DNA of 21,347 bases from a virus (IMGVR_UViG_3300005915_001445:1-21347); one strand, 5' to 3'. Shown: positions 1-6,990, counted from the first letter of the stretch. Notes: generated by a model not told the origin, from the sequence alone. Program-made: numbers and translations.

Positions 1-126
1 CTCTTGTGATAGATGTTTCTTGAGTATTCTTTCTAGTAATCTTCTTTGTTGATAAGTGGGTTTGTAGTCTAGTGTAGGTGTTTTCTTAACATACTCATCT
101 ACTATTGCTTTTATCTTTGCTCTCAT
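1..126 (-). CDS. Hypothetical protein, N-terminal part (runs off window)
   Basis: Only the first 42 residues are present; the gene continues past the left edge. It starts MRAKIKAIVDEYV and is strongly basic, with a predicted helix ending near RRLLERILKKHLSQE. No UGA codon occurs in the visible part. The ATG is the last element of the 29-bp spacer at 124-152, and the upstream zinc-ribbon gene ends with the TAG at the other end of that spacer, so the two are probably co-transcribed. No family can be named from this fragment. Confidence 0.7.
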   Translation of the reverse strand, partial: MRAKIKAIVDEYVKKTPTLDYKPTYQQRRLLERILKKHLSQE

Positions 127-152
127 ACTGTAAGTAAATCAATTAAAATCTA
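124..152 (-). repeat. 29-bp stop-to-start spacer, copy 1
   Basis: This 29-bp sequence is identical at 124-152, 327-355 and 1115-1143. On the minus strand it begins with TAG and ends with ATG. Here TAG stops the zinc-ribbon gene and ATG starts the leftmost gene. The identity stops exactly at these two codons, and the flanking coding sequence differs. Confidence 0.95.
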
Positions 153-329
153 GGCTTCTAAGGTTTTCCTTAAATATCAGTAATTTCTTATGCTTGTTAT
201 ACTTCATTCTTTTCAGCATATATCACACTCTCATCAGTGCATAGTACATACAGTTCATTCTCAAGTATCTCAATACTTATTTCAACATTCTCCACATACA
301 TAATCTGCTTCCTTTATTTTCTTTTCCAT
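150..329 (-). CDS. Small zinc-ribbon protein (59 aa)
   Basis: The 59-residue protein carries C12-x2-C15 (VCGECG) and C35-x2-C38 (ECDICG), with C28 and H31 between, followed by the ending SITSIRNYGYLRKTLEA. Two CxxC knuckles and a closing YGYLRK resemble small zinc-ribbon proteins common in phage genomes. Zinc binding and a role in nucleic-acid or protein interaction follow from that resemblance and are not proven. About ten UGA codons are read as Gly, several inside the knuckles, where glycine is expected. It is flanked on both sides by identical 29-bp spacers: its ATG is the end of copy 2 and its TAG the start of copy 1. Confidence 0.85.
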
Positions 330-355
330 ACTGTAAGTAAATCAATTAAAATCTA
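327..355 (-). repeat. 29-bp stop-to-start spacer, copy 2
   Basis: Identical to the copies at 124-152 and 1115-1143. Its TAG is the stop of the hexapeptide-repeat gene and its ATG is the start of the zinc-ribbon gene. The sequence between is A/T-rich (minus strand: ATTTTAATTGATTTACTTAC followed by AGT) with no obvious Shine-Dalgarno sequence or -10 box. Confidence 0.95.
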
Positions 356-1117
356 GTCAACTATCTCTATCTCATATCATAATTTATCTATTATCTCTTT
401 TACTGTCATCTTCTTAGCCTCTTCATCTTCTATTGGTTCATAGTCTTTTATCAGTAATATTGTTCATTCGTTTTCTATCTCTGCTATATCTCGGTTTTTA
501 TCTTTCCTAGCAAAACATCATCATGATTGTAGTTTGATTTCTCAGGAAACTAGTGCATTTCAGGAAACTCGTGCATCTCAGTAAACTAGTGCATTTCAGG
601 AAACTCTTGCATTTCAGGAAACTAGTGCATCTCAGTAAACTAGTGCATTTCAGGAAACTCTTGCATTTCAGGAAACTCGTGCATCTCAGTAAACTCGTGC
701 ATCTCAGGAAACTCTTGCATTTCAGGAAACTAGTGCATCTCAGTAAACTAGTGCATTTCAGGAAACTCTTGCATTTCAGGAAACTCTTGCATTTCAGGAA
801 ACTAGTGCATTTCAGGAAACTCGTGCATCTCAGTAAACTAGTGCATTTCAGGAAACTCGTGCATCTCAGTAAACTCGTGCATCTCAGTAAACTAGTGCAT
901 TTCAGTAAACTAGTGCATCTCAGGAAACTAGTGCATCTCAGTAAACTAGTGCATCTCAGGAAACTCGTGAGTTATCTTCCTGTGATAGATTACTTTCTTT
1001 CTCTATCCATCATCATAAATCTCATTTAGATACGTTTCAGAAATCCTTTAACGCCTTGATTTGGTATAGCGTTGTTCAGAAAGGTTCTTTGGTTGTCTTA
1101 GTTAGTTTGAATTTCAT
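353..1117 (-). CDS. Left-handed beta-helix (hexapeptide-repeat) protein, 254 aa
   Basis: The N-terminal domain (residues 1-45) reads MKFKLTKTTKEPFGTTLYQI, then KGDLGGWIEKESNLSQE. This is the classic head of phage and bacterial hexapeptide-repeat proteins (YdcK-like), in which LGGWIEKE is nearly invariant. Twenty-four exact hexapeptides V-[SY]-G-[ND]-A-[LR] follow and should fold as a left-handed parallel beta-helix. The tail, from about residue 192, is charged (KDYEPIEDEEAKKMTVKEII). The glycine of all 24 hexapeptides, and three in KGDLGG, are UGA codons, so the standard code would destroy the gene. Its cellular role is unknown; related proteins are accessory (moron-like) phage genes. The start is the ATG closing spacer copy 3 and the stop is the TAG opening copy 2. 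Confidence 0.95.
543..974 (-). repeat. 24 tandem copies of an 18-bp unit
   Basis: Units of 18 bp follow each other without interruption. On the plus strand each is ca-g-(g/t)-aaact-(ag/cg/ct)-tgcat-(t/c)-t, varying only at those sites. On the minus strand each unit encodes one hexapeptide with a UGA glycine. The variable sites produce S/Y, N/D and L/R alternation. The near-identity of the units suggests recent expansion by slippage or unequal recombination. Confidence 0.95.
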
Positions 1118-1143
1118 ACTGTAAGTAAATCAATTAAAATCTA
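1115..1143 (-). repeat. 29-bp spacer, copy 3
   Basis: Identical to the copies at 124-152 and 327-355. Its ATG starts the hexapeptide-repeat gene. Its TAG is not needed as a stop here: the upstream gene ends at a TAA (1145-1147) immediately before it. The full 29 bp are therefore kept even where the TAG is redundant. Confidence 0.95.
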
Positions 1144-1144
1144 T

Positions 1145-1354
1145 TTATTTATTTTGGTTAATATCTAAATCCCAAAAACATCTTGTATATTCTACTCCTG
1201 TCAATCAATCACAATCATTACAAGAATAATATACTCAATTTTTTATTCGACCACAATTCTTTTTTGTTTCTTTATTGTCCCCTATCTCTCATAGTATGCT
1301 AAAGAATACAACTAAACCTACCATAAAAAATAATGCACATCACTTTCTATTCAT
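1145..1354 (-). CDS. Small membrane protein with Cys-rich exterior (69 aa)
   Basis: The 69-residue protein has one transmembrane segment near the N-terminus (about residues 6-21, CALFFMVGLVVFFSIL). A hydrophilic part follows with C34, C45, C48 (YYSCNDCDG) and C59, which could bind metal or form disulfides. Its ATG overlaps the TAA of the upstream gene as TAATG, so the pair is probably translationally coupled. UGA codons give the Gly in RKGC, LGEIG, IKNG and CDG. No known family is recognised. Confidence 0.75.
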
Positions 1355-1467
1355 TATCGGAACTTAGCAATAAAATGTATAATCACAAATGCCACTAATC
1401 AAATTACTCATAAAACTAATACTATCGATGCAATTGCACATCCTACCGCTCTTCTATCATTTTCCAT
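1354..1467 (-). CDS. Tiny single-span membrane protein (37 aa)
   Basis: The 37-residue product starts MENDRRAVG, spans the membrane with about 22 hydrophobic residues (IASIVLVLGVIGLVAFVIIH) and ends FIAKFR. Both glycines inside the membrane segment are UGA, so a standard-code reading stops after 19 residues. It overlaps the next gene through TAATG. It is too small for family assignment. Coupling to a second small membrane protein, downstream of two exported proteins, suggests an envelope role. Confidence 0.7.
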
Positions 1468-1533
1468 ATAAATAATTTCAAATAATAAAACTTATATGTG
1501 AGGGTTATATTCTACAACCCCCAATCATAAATA

Positions 1534-2208
1534 TTATTCAAATCTTATATTAGTGATTTGGTTTCCATTATAAACAGAAACATATCAACCAATATTTATT
1601 GTTTGCCCATTCATCTTTGAAATCATATCTTTCTCACAAGTGACAGGTATAAGGTCTATACTGTCAAATGTGTGAGTGTAAGTAGCTTCAAATGAATTTT
1701 TTCTAATTCTTCCTCCACAGAACCATTTACCACTTTCTATGTAGATAATGATGTTTTGGTTTTCTGTTTCCAAAGGTTTCGCTAACTCAATAACCATTTG
1801 TGTTGCATAAATAGGAACATCAATCTCGTGCATATTAGATTTTGCCCAATCTCTCAACTGGTCTGTGTTCTCTGTGTACCCATTTCCTATAAGGTGTTCT
1901 GGTTGTGCTGCGTATTCAGTCACTAATGCAGTAGCTCCATTAATAGCGGAACTAACAACTACATCTTCAACCATTTCATCTAACGATACTTCAACCTCAT
2001 CTACCTCAGGAACAAGATTACCAACCGCCTCTTCAATCATTTCTTGTATCATATCAGTAGTGATAGTCGCAACAGCACCGCTATTGTCCATAGGTACTAC
2101 GATTTCACTTGTAGCATCACCAGTAAAATTAACTGATAATAATGATAGTGCGATACATAAAATTACTAATCCAATTCTTCATCGGATTTTACTAACTGTT
2201 TTTGCCAT
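1534..2208 (-). CDS. Exported protein of unknown function (224 aa)
   Basis: The start MAKTVSKIRGRIGLVILCIA shows a basic n-region followed by a hydrophobic core (LVILCIALSLLSV), as in a signal peptide or N-terminal anchor. The mature part begins near residue 30. An acidic helical stretch (MIQEMIEEAVGNLVPEVDEV, then LDEMVEDVVV) is followed by a mixed beta region containing IIIYIESGKWFCGGRIR. The standard code places the start 39 codons too late and stops 16 codons too early: UGA at residue 10 and near the C-terminus (INIGGYVSVYNG) reads as Gly. No family is recognised. It lies directly downstream of another exported protein. Confidence 0.8.
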
Positions 2209-2238
2209 AATATATAAATTTTAAAAATAAAACTTTGT

Positions 2239-2826
2239 TTAATAATACTCTAATAAATCTTTGTGTAAATTTGTTTTGTACCAACCTGCTCGTGGGTTAG
2301 TTCCTCATTTACGATACTTCCAATCATAATAAACATCTACCATATAATCCACTTGATTAAATCAATCCATAAAATAATTACTTTGTATGAATGCCTCGTG
2401 ATATGTGAATTGTAATTGTGGCAGTCCCCATTCATTTCTTGACGATTGCTCGAACAATAACATTCTTCTGTTCTCATCAATAAGAGTAAGCACTATTCTT
2501 TCTGCCTCAACCTTATTCCCAAATTTTGAATAAGCATAATTCAATCGTTGCTGTGCGGGGTGCGATTCGGCTAATACTTTGTATCTAAACACCATCGGGA
2601 ACATTTCTCTGTTCCAAGTTTCGTGTTTATCTTCATACCTAATAAAATCCGCTTTAAATTCTTCGCTTGCTGTGTCCCATACTTTAATTGACATACCTCA
2701 GTCCAAAAGATTTTCAGCACTCACATCATTAGAATGCAAAGTGACTAACAAAATGCCCATCAATAACATCACACTTAGTACAATTGTTTGTACAAAATAA
2801 CCGTTTAAAGATTTTAAGACTTTCAT
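2239..2826 (-). CDS. Exported protein, possibly lysozyme-like (195 aa)
   Basis: Residues 1-37 form a signal anchor (TIVLSVMLLMGILLVTL). The C-terminal half resembles the lysozyme / lytic-transglycosylase fold: a Glu in LLFEQSSRNEWGLPQLQF could be the catalytic acid, and FNQVDYMVDVYYDWKYRK followed by NPRAGWYKTN recalls the typical D-x-x-xQVDYMV...AGW ending. If so, it would cut peptidoglycan during entry or lysis. The resemblance is by eye only. Two UGA codons near the end (FMDGFNQ and YRKGGTNPRAGW) must be Gly to reach the TAA at 2239. The two-hairpin leader (2848-2878) lies just upstream. Confidence 0.75.
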
Positions 2827-2847
2827 TATAAAAAAATAATAGATAAA

Positions 2848-2878
2848 GTCAGCAACACTGACGACTTAGTTTAAAGTC
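2848..2878 (-). promoter_or_regulatory. Two back-to-back hairpins in the leader of the 2239-2826 gene
   Basis: Stem 1 pairs GTCAG (2848-2852) with CTGAC (2858-2862) around a 5-nt loop. Stem 2 pairs GACTT (2863-2867) with AAGTC (2874-2878) around a 6-nt loop. On the minus strand they are followed by a T-rich run ending at the ATG. They could act as an attenuator or weak terminator, or control translation of the exported protein. No function is established. Confidence 0.45.
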
Positions 2879-2959
2879 ATAAGTTCATCGGACAAAAATT
2901 TATATGTTAAATAACTACTTCGTATATACTATAATGATTTTATTATTTTTTCAACAACC

Positions 2960-3118
2960 TTATTTTTCTAATTTTCAATTTCTAAATACTTTACATCACA
3001 TTCATTTTACTATCTTCAATCTCTTTTCTAATTTGATTTGTTTTCTTACCTCTACAATAATATCACCCACCAAAGCTCAAAACAAACCGCTTACTACTCA
3101 TAATATAAATATTCACAT
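2960..3118 (-). CDS. Small membrane-anchored protein (52 aa)
   Basis: The 52-residue protein starts MGIFILGVVSGLFGALVGDI, a glycine-rich membrane segment, followed by a basic cytoplasmic helix (VRKQIKLEKRLKIVKG). The layout suggests a small membrane anchor with a coiled or basic tail. Five of its glycines are UGA, including three in the membrane helix, so it is invisible to standard gene calling. It is the first gene after promoter P1, with a leader of about 25-30 nt. No family is recognised. Confidence 0.7.
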
Positions 3119-3145
3119 CTAAACATATAACATAATAAAATACAC

Positions 3146-3194
3146 TAATTTTATATATTTTTCAAACACAATTTCAAGGGCATTTTGATATACC
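3146..3194 (-). promoter_or_regulatory. Promoter P1 with conserved upstream block
   Basis: The minus strand has TTGAAA (3172-3177), a 16-bp spacer and TATAAA (3150-3155). The 49-bp block matches P2 (10301-10349) at 45 of 49 positions, including the upstream element TATATCAAAA and the TTTGAAAAAT just before the -10 box. Conservation beyond the hexamers suggests an operator or activator site. It would drive the genes from 3118 leftward. Confidence 0.7.
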
Positions 3195-3228
3195 ATTTGC
3201 ATATTTAATTTTGTTATATATGGTATTT

Positions 3229-3393
3229 TTAAAATAATTTCATTAATTTCTTTGCTCGATAAGAACTCACAACCATACACAGGAAACAGGTTACTACCGC
3301 TATACTAACCGATACATTATAATATGTTTGAATAACAACAAAAGGACAAACTATACTACAATATATTAATATTCTAAAAAATAATTCCATCAT
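3229..3393 (-). CDS. Two-span small membrane protein (54 aa)
   Basis: The 54-residue protein has two hydrophobic stretches (about residues 4-22 and 29-43, with VSIAVVTCFLCMVVSS) and a basic end, YRAKKLMKLF. It contains no UGA, so it is open in the standard code too but is very short. Two consecutive Met codons start it at 3393 or 3390. It is the last gene before P1, 21 bp downstream of the 3414-3728 gene. No function can be assigned. Confidence 0.6.
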   Translation of the reverse strand: MMELFFRILIYCSIVCPFVVIQTYYNVSVSIAVVTCFLCMVVSSYRAKKLMKLF

Positions 3394-3413
3394 AAAAAAT
3401 TACAAATAAATAA

Positions 3414-3728
3414 TTATACTATTTTAGTAAATATAGGTACTCACGCATCTTTTAATTTCTTCACAGTCCTTGCACTCATCACTCATCTTTTCTTTATAGA
3501 ATGATATGTTGCATATCAACTTCCTATGCTTTTAAATAAAGCAGTAATAGTTGTGTATGTTCTGTAGCAATACAACTGTATCTGTTTATCAGTTTCCTCT
3601 GTAAATTTATAGCTAGCCATAACAAATAATAATAAAATAAATATATATAATTTATGGTATTTTGATATAATTTCAAGTCTTTTTTTATTTATGCTTTTTG
3701 TTGGTTGCTTATTATTGCTTCCATACAT
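3414..3728 (-). CDS. Membrane-anchored hypothetical protein (104 aa)
   Basis: A basic N-terminus (MYGSNNKQPTKSINKKRLEI) precedes one membrane span (KLYIFILLLFVMASYKF). A soluble tail rich in Thr and Tyr follows, ending GVPIFTKIV. The UGA after SIGS, and two more downstream, are Gly, which adds 34 residues to the standard reading. An in-frame TAG precedes the ATG directly, which fixes the start. Its first 40 bp overlap the end of the 3689-3901 gene in another frame. No family is recognised. Confidence 0.65.
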
Positions 3729-3901
3729 CTAAATTTAAGTAGACTAGCTCCAATAGGTTTCATCACATATACATTACCACCTATGGTTGCTATATATATT
3801 TTATTCCAAAGTTTTATATTACCTCAATTGCGAATTGTATCTGCTTTTTTATAAATATTCCCAACCATCATATAAGTAAACCACATATCATTATGCTTCA
3901 T
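3689..3901 (-). CDS. Hypothetical protein (70 aa)
   Basis: The protein starts MKHNDMWFTYMMVGNIYKKA and continues with short beta-like stretches (IKLWNKIYIATIGGNVYVMK). One UGA gives NGGN. It sits 18 bp after the 61-aa gene and overlaps the following membrane-protein gene by 40 bp, as expected in a tightly packed phage operon. It has no recognisable domain. Support comes from its open frame with family-like composition and its position in the operon. Confidence 0.55.
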
Positions 3902-3919
3902 TTTTTTGTTTGTAAAAGA

Positions 3920-4105
3920 TTAAAGAGCAACTGTCTTGCTGTACATAATTTTCCCATTATTATCTAGTACAGGATTTATATAAGGACTAAACAAAGTATT
4001 CAACATCCTCACTGTCCCTTTTCTTAGGGTACTTGTAAAGAATACTATTCAATGTTCTATATTTAAAATCACACAAGTTTTAAATAAGATATGTTCCACT
4101 ATCAT
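3920..4105 (-). CDS. Hypothetical protein (61 aa) overlapping the RusA gene end
   Basis: The ATG lies inside the last codons of the RusA gene (ATGATAG overlap), a typical coupling arrangement. The protein starts MIVEHILFKTCVILNIEHGI, continues with FFTSTLRKGTVRMLNTL and ends IMYSKTVAL. The single UGA (EHGIVFF) is read as Gly. It has no known motif. A shorter product could start at the internal Met of RMLNTL. Confidence 0.55.
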
Positions 4106-4446
4106 TCATCTTTTGAGTTCCATTCGTATTTATCAATAGTAAAATAAATATATTCTTCTCCTTTCTTTACTATATTTTTTTGTACATTAAGGGCATATAC
4201 TCTGTTGTCATTAAACCCATACTTCTTTTGTAGAATATCTAGTATTAGTTTTATAGGTCAATCAATATCTTGTCCTTTGTTTGAGAACCCAAACATAAAT
4301 TTTATAAACAAACGCCCCTTAGGTATTGTAAGTTTAGGCAATACAATCAATAAATATTTTTCATAATTTTTATATTCAGGAGTTTTAAATCTTCTTCATT
4401 TCCAGGCAGCATTTACTGAAAGTGGTTTGATAGAAATTATTGGCAT
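4099..4446 (-). CDS. rusA: RusA-family Holliday junction resolvase (115 aa)
   Basis: RusA nucleases cut four-way DNA junctions as dimers during phage recombination and resolve branched DNA before packaging. The sequence shows the family pattern: an N-terminal beta-strand with KPLSVNAAWKGRRFKTPEY, an acidic D60-x-D62-G-P-I-K66 motif (RusA: D-x-D-N-x-x-K), D70, and D80 in GFNDNRVY. The length of 115 aa is normal (E. coli RusA has 120). UGA codes for Gly at residue 16, at G63 in the active-site motif (family members often have Asn there), and at the last residue. It sits among an HNH protein, a NinB-like protein, SSB and an exonuclease. Confidence 0.88.
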
Positions 4447-4458
4447 CTTTTTTATTAT

Positions 4459-5010
4459 TTAATAAATTAAATATTTTTGTACTATATCTTTTAACCATTG
4501 AATTTCATACTTACTTACTATGTCGTGTTCCTTTCTACATACAAATATTAGGTTGCTTGGGTCATTGAACTTGCTCCCATTCCTACCCTCTATGTGGTGT
4601 ATCTCCTCTGCATTAATTTTCTCTCCAGTAAGTTCGTAGGTGATTTCACAGAACCTATGTACCTCAAAATCCATATCTAATCAGCGACTTTCATACGCAA
4701 CAACTTTATAATCTTTCTTCTGTGTTGCTGGCGTATATTTCTCAACTAATCATTCATCAGATATATTCTTTAAGTCCTCTGCTTTTTTATTCTTATTTGA
4801 AAACTTTTTCTTTTTTTCTTTGTGCCATACTACATTACTTTTAATGGATTTCTCCCATTTAGTATCTGTAAACTTCTTACTATTTTTCTTCTCTTTGTTC
4901 CAAACTGTATCAGTATTTTTACTTTTCCTTGCCTCTTTATTCCAAACAGTCGATTCTCCTTTCTTTTTCTTTTCTTTATTTCGAACAGTTTTCTCAAATT
5001 TTTTAGTCAT
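4459..5010 (-). CDS. HNH endonuclease with basic Trp-repeat N-terminus (183 aa)
   Basis: The C-terminal HNH domain reads EEIHHIEGRNGSKFNDPSNL and then FVCRKEHD, giving the His-His / Asn / His pattern of metal-dependent nucleases. The N-terminal 80 residues hold about five copies of a 14-15 residue basic unit, (T/V)VWNKEKKK-x-(S/K)-x-TDT, very Lys-rich with one Trp per unit. This is probably a DNA-binding or disordered tether. Under the standard code it splits into two separate frames; UGA codons at the junction (SDEGLVEKY, ESRGLDM) join them. The start is placed at 5010 (MTKKFEKTV), where ATGACTAA overlaps the upstream stop; 5025 is an alternative. It lies directly upstream of RusA. Confidence 0.82.
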
Positions 5011-5410
5011 TTGGTATAAGTGCATTAGTAATAAAATTCCCTTTCATTTTATCTAGCAATGTTTTTTGTTGCGGAGTGATTAACTTATCTTGCGGAACAA
5101 GAATTTCCTTTATTTTCTTAGGCTTCTTCCTTGTCCCGTCTTTATCAATCCAAGCAAGTATTGTGCGATAATGACACTTCTTTTTGTTTCATTGTCATAG
5201 CCAGTTTTCTAATTTCTGTATGTATTGTTTAATTACAAATATTCCATAATCGTTTTCTAGTATCATACATTGTTTTTCTGTCATACGGACATAATGAGAA
5301 TATTTCACTTTCTTGTCAGGTATAATCTCTACTCATTCTATTTCATCACAGAACTCTTGTAAGAGACTAATTGCCTTTTGTAATTTTTTAGTATCAACCA
5401 TATCAAACAT
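5003..5410 (-). CDS. Phage replication-protein-like protein (135 aa)
   Basis: The centre reads HYVRMTEKQCMILENDYG, then IQKLENWLGQGNKKKCHYRT, then ILAWIDKDG. This resembles the C-terminal domain common in phage replication-initiation or replisome-organiser proteins (L..Y-G-S/Q-GKKYKSHYATILNW). UGA provides both Gly in WLGQGNKKK, where the family has conserved glycines. The N-terminal helix and basic Lys-rich C-terminal tail (TRKKPKKIKEI) fit DNA or partner binding. No initiator or helicase domain is fused to it, so its role is accessory at most. The stop overlaps the HNH start. Another Met (residue 4) could be used. Confidence 0.72.
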
Positions 5411-5416
5411 TATTTT

Positions 5417-5527
5417 TTAAAATATTACTATAATCTTCATCCATAATAATAGCTTTGCCTTAATAATATCAAAGCTCAATATATAACTACAAATAACGAA
5501 CACAAAAAATGGGATAACGAAGAACAA
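5417..5527 (-). CDS. Possible tiny hydrophobic peptide (36 aa, TTG start)
   Basis: An open frame with a TTG start encodes LFFVIPFFVFVICSYILSFD and a short Lys/Trp tail ending MKIIVIF. It is strongly hydrophobic, like other small membrane proteins in this operon. There is no ATG, and A/T-rich DNA yields such frames by chance. It is the only coding candidate between 5411 and 5588. Confidence 0.22.
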   Translation of the reverse strand: MFFVIPFFVFVICSYILSFDIIKAKLLLWMKIIVIF

Positions 5528-5538
5528 TGATAGTCGCT

Positions 5539-5563
5539 TACATCCCCTACACTAAAGATGTAG
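5539..5563 (-). promoter_or_regulatory. Hairpin with two alternative pairings
   Basis: TACATC (5539-5544) can pair with GATGTA (5557-5562), or CTACA (5547-5551) with TGTAG (5559-5563). The two stems exclude each other. They lie in the 178-bp gap between the 5589-5816 gene and the 5003-5410 gene. They could be an RNA switch, a processing site or a relic of a transposon end. No T-run follows, so a terminator is unlikely. Confidence 0.35.
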
Positions 5564-5588
5564 TGGTTTTACGCTCCCATTATAAAGA

Positions 5589-5816
5589 CTATTCCATCTC
5601 TTTCGCTAATTTCTTTTTCAACCTATCTTTCTTAATCTCGTTCTGTAAATCTATTTTTATCTGTTTCTTTGTTTTGTTTGTATAAGCGATTATAATCCAT
5701 CCTATAACCCCAAGTAAAGCTCATCGAATAAATCATTCTCATGGTCTTCATTTATTAGTCCCTATCCACATTCAGATAAGTCAGCCGATAACCATTCCAA
5801 TAACAAGTATTGTCAT
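5589..5816 (-). CDS. Small two-span glycine-rich membrane protein (75 aa)
   Basis: Two membrane helices, MTILVIGMVIGGLIGMWIG and IRGALLGVIGWIIIAY, flank the loop TNKGRPGEGF. A basic coiled tail (KTKKQIKIDLQNEIKKDRL) follows. The pattern resembles GlsB/YeaQ-type or superinfection-immunity-like small membrane proteins, with a conserved G-R-P/x-G-x-G-F turn and L-G-x-I-G-W. Six UGA codons fall on those glycines, which strongly supports UGA=Gly. The function is unknown; a membrane-modifying or superinfection role is possible. Confidence 0.8.
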
Positions 5817-5843
5817 AATAATATAATAAAAAAATAAAAATAA

Positions 5844-6227
5844 CTATAATACTTCTATGTCCATCTTATCTCTAGGGTAGAATAATTGTAGTTCATAACC
5901 ACCCTTAGAGAAATTAAGATGCTCTTCTCTTTCCACAATATCTTTTATAAAGCAGATTCTTACTATTTTTGTTTTCGGTTCTTTTATTATTACTTTATAA
6001 TCTTTCTTTAATCTGATAACCATTTCACGATTGAAGCCATAACTACCACTAGCACGAAATAAATGTTTCTCGGGGTCTTTCCTAATCGTCCAAGTTCTTT
6101 TTACTTTATCTACAATTCAAATAGCTCTGCGGTATTCATTTCACATCAAGTAAAGATAGATATGGATTTTACCTTTCTTCTCCACTCACTCTATTCTGTT
6201 TCCCCTACCATCATTTATACTCCACAT
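5844..6227 (-). CDS. Hypothetical protein (127 aa)
   Basis: The protein starts MWSINDGRGNRIEGVEKKG and has alternating beta-strands: KIHIYLYLMGNEYRRAIGIV, VKRTWTIRKDPEKHLFRAS and TKIVRICFIKDIVEREEHL. It is basic in the middle. Three UGA codons give Gly at IEGVEK, LMGNEY and AIGIVD. The all-beta, Arg/Lys-rich composition would suit a nucleic-acid-associated role, but no family is recognised. It sits 7 bp after the coiled-coil gene, in the replication module. Confidence 0.65.
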
Positions 6228-6234
6228 TGTATTA

Positions 6235-6990
6235 TTAATTAATAATAAATTCCGCTACTCTCTTAAAAAGAATTATTTTTGTTCATTCTTTTTTCTCATA
6301 AAATTGTTCTTTGGTTTCCTCTGTATATCAATTCGCTAACTTAAACGCATTATATCATTCTTCACTCTCTAATTTTTTTTGTTCTTCCTCTTTGGCAATC
6401 TGGTCTTCCTCTCTCATAGATTTTTCCCTTTCAATATCTTGTTTGGCTTTTTCTTCTGCCTGTGTTTTCCCTTTCTCTTCTGCTGCCTTTAATTCTATTT
6501 CTCTTTTCTCTGCAATTTCTTGTGCCTTTTTCTTTTCATTTTCTACCTCAAACAAACGGGCCTTCTCTGTTCTAATGAAATCCATAAACTGCTCGAAATT
6601 CATACTCAATACATATTCCTCATCGTATTCATTTTCTAATCATATCGCTTTTAATTCTTGTCGCCTTATATCTAATGTTTCTCTCCTTTTTGTCATTTCT
6701 TCTTCCATAGCTTTATTTTCTATCTCTGTATCAAGTTCCTTTTCAATAGGAGATATAATCGCTATGAGTTCTTTTTCTTTTACAATATTATCTTTCTGAT
6801 ATTTTATTGCTTTGTCCCTATCTGCTTTTAATGTCTTTGAAATATTTGTCCTCATTTTTTGTAATTTTATTTTTGCCTCTTTTACTATCTCTTCTCAATC
6901 TTTTGCAATCGTTAATCATTTATACCCACTAGCCATTAATTCTAATTGTGCGGTTGTTGGGTCAAATGTGTCTAAATTAAATGTGTCCAT
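6235..6990 (-). CDS. Coiled-coil DUF1351-like phage protein (251 aa)
   Basis: The N-terminus MDTFNLDTFDPTTAQLELMA is followed by KMRTNISKTLKADRDKAIKY, the signature stretch of DUF1351-type phage proteins. A long Lys/Glu coiled coil fills residues 45-210, and the end, EEGYNAFKLANGYTEETKEQ, with a final KIILFKRVAEF, is also usual for the group. Members sit beside recombinases and SSBs in phage replication modules, but their biochemistry is not settled. Standard-code reading gives two pieces; UGA=Gly (for example MASGYKGLTIAKDGEEI, LKAIGLENEY) joins all parts. Confidence 0.82.

Noticed and set aside
543-974. CRISPR array or non-coding satellite
   Set aside because: The units are contiguous 18-mers without unique spacers, and the period of exactly six codons stays in frame with the surrounding gene.
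553-1029. Plus-strand ORF of repeated HFRKLVHLSKLV units
   Set aside because: It is the antisense shadow of the hexapeptide-repeat gene. The minus-strand reading continues into a recognised head domain and a sensible tail, whereas the plus-strand product matches nothing.
2904-3122. Plus-strand hydrophobic ORF
   Set aside because: It is antisense to the 2960-3118 membrane protein, whose UGA=Gly reading has the usual anchor-plus-basic-tail layout. No plus-strand gene has support anywhere in the window.
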